64,000 nucleotides of DNA from Symbiodinium natans. Its lineage: Eukaryota; Sar; Dinophyceae; Suessiales; Symbiodiniaceae. The translations under genes and the position numbers were made by a program. Each line of letters begins with the position of its first letter. The first letter of the stretch is position 1. The notes under the pieces were generated by a model that did not search any database, had not been told where the DNA came from, and saw only the letters and a program-made list of their open reading frames with translations. The stretch lies in contig CAJNDS010002102.1 in the NCBI GenBank assembly GCA_905221605.1, positions 150,001-214,000 of the forward strand. The letters are read 5' to 3'. Below are positions 63,309 to 64,000 of the stretch, piece after piece.

Positions 63309-64000
63309 TTTAGGGTTCAGGGTTTAGGGTTTAGGGTTTAGGGTTTAGGGTTTAGGGTTTAGGGTTTAGGGTTTCAGAAAAAAGTTTAAGGTTTAGGGCT
63401 TACGAAAAATGGACACACTTTGCCAGCAAATCCCAGGGATTGAGGTTTAGGGTTTGGAATAGCCCGGAGGGCGTAGTGACAAAACCCGAACTGAGCCTCA
63501 TTGGAGAGAAGGCTCATGATCCGATGCTCAAGCCCCCAGGAGGTAACGGGATTCTTGTGGTAGTGCTTTGCGCAGACGGAGGGTTCGCTTTAGTTGCCGA
63601 AGGGTGGCCCGAAAACATCACTTTTAGCGTCTTGTGGTCTAGGAAATCCTAGCCCTAAACCCTAGCCCTAAACCCTAAACCCTAAGCCCTAAACTCTATA
63701 CCCTAAACCGCACTTTTTGGGGATTCATGGGGTGGGAGGGTCTTGGGCTCAGGTCTGGGAACTGGGGGCTAGCAAAACCAAGGGACTCTACGTGGGGTTC
63801 AGTGTCTAGGGTTTAAGGAAAATAGGGTTCCAAAACCCAAAACCCTTGTGTGGGTACCCAAAACTAGAATGGGTGAAACCAGCCAACCCAAAAGGCGCCA
63901 CAAACTTGCGTAAAACCCAGGATTTCGGGTTTTACTTTAGGTTTTCGGGTTGAGGGTTTCGGGTTGAGGGGCTTACGAACCCCCCCAAAAAAAAGACAAA

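Larger units (their letters stand above)
37130..64000. repeat. Interstitial telomere-type repeat zone, right flank
   Basis: TTTAGGG/CCCTAAA arrays in alternating orientation. The larger ones are at about 37240-37441, 38887-38968, 39205-39279, 39548-39706, 40085-40215 (GGGTTCA variant), 40376-40442, 40560-40680, 41218-41282, 42056-42206, 44082-44174, 44794-44985, 45466-45556, 45688-45746, 45838-45910, 46022-46117, 47216-47300, 47636-47790 (8-mer), 48100-48340, 49840-49910, 50095-50165, 50845-50976, 51600-51670, 51935-52200, 54730-54870, 54961-55062, 55904-55970, 56345-56610, 57043-57116, 57188-57280, 57550-57655, 59321-59416, 60329-60529, 60730-60786, 62435-62514 and 63308-63374. 50480-50715 is a GGGTTTAGA/GGGGTTAGA variant, 58790-58960 a GGGTCTTA variant. 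Stretches between them not listed separately show no supportable gene, including 42340-42460 (AT-rich) and 48480-48960. Confidence 0.95.

Noticed and set aside
1-64000. tRNA, rRNA or spliced-leader RNA genes
   Set aside because: I looked for clover-leaf arms, conserved rRNA words and the dinoflagellate spliced-leader sequence and recognised none; a covariance-model scan would settle it.

Overview
The window looks like nuclear DNA of a dinoflagellate, probably from the Symbiodiniaceae or a relative. The evidence is TTTAGGG-type telomeric repeats, GC-rich genes all on one strand, short introns with GT or GC donors and AG|G acceptors, a diverged C5-cytosine methyltransferase, a transposase-like protein, and retroelement integrase/RNase H remnants. 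Chromerids and plants share the TTTAGGG telomere, so the assignment is an inference (about 0.7).

Layout. 1-7.8 kb: dozens of short interstitial telomere-type arrays in both orientations, separated by 60-200 bp GC-rich islands, several of which read as minus-strand exons. 7.9-8.4 kb: a GC-rich minisatellite. 8.5-12.35 kb: an EcoRI-site-rich satellite interrupted by an 86-bp hairpin satellite. 12.35-13.1 kb: C-rich and CAT simple sequence. 13.8-27.9 kb: a compact minus-strand gene island almost free of telomeric repeats. 28-34 kb: a small RS protein gene, a palindromic GC repeat array and simple sequence. 34-37 kb: the GC minisatellite again at several loci. 37-64 kb: a second telomeric-repeat zone with exon islands, miniature inverted-repeat elements, an approximately 1-kb tandem composite repeat and retroelement fragments.

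The island, in transcription order (27.9 to 13.8 kb), encodes an RS/zinc-finger-like protein, a 1124-residue zinc-finger protein resembling hAT transposases, a 140-residue reading frame (perhaps the 3' end of the previous gene), a 578-residue unknown protein, a protein with a methyltransferase-like nucleotide-binding motif, a two-exon C5-cytosine methyltransferase, a small acidic/basic protein and an HMG-box/protein-kinase fusion. Four of its intergenic gaps carry a shared two-fold-symmetric motif: CATACTG pairs 20 bp apart, facing CAGTATG pairs 20-21 bp apart. A fifth gap carries an approximately 60-bp-periodic palindromic array with a related core (AATACGG). The spacer sequences differ, so these look like protein-binding sites rather than repeat copies. 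One reading is that the island is a large mobile or selfish element (transposase, DNA methylation, chromatin binding, kinase) with its own regulatory code. Its termini were not found.

The second main observation is that telomere-type arrays sit inside introns. In an RNase H-like retroelement fragment (59.15-59.57 kb), removing a 102-nt GT...AG segment made of CCCTAAA repeats rejoins a recognisable RNase H C-terminus in frame. Other exon islands have canonical splice signals directly next to telomeric arrays.
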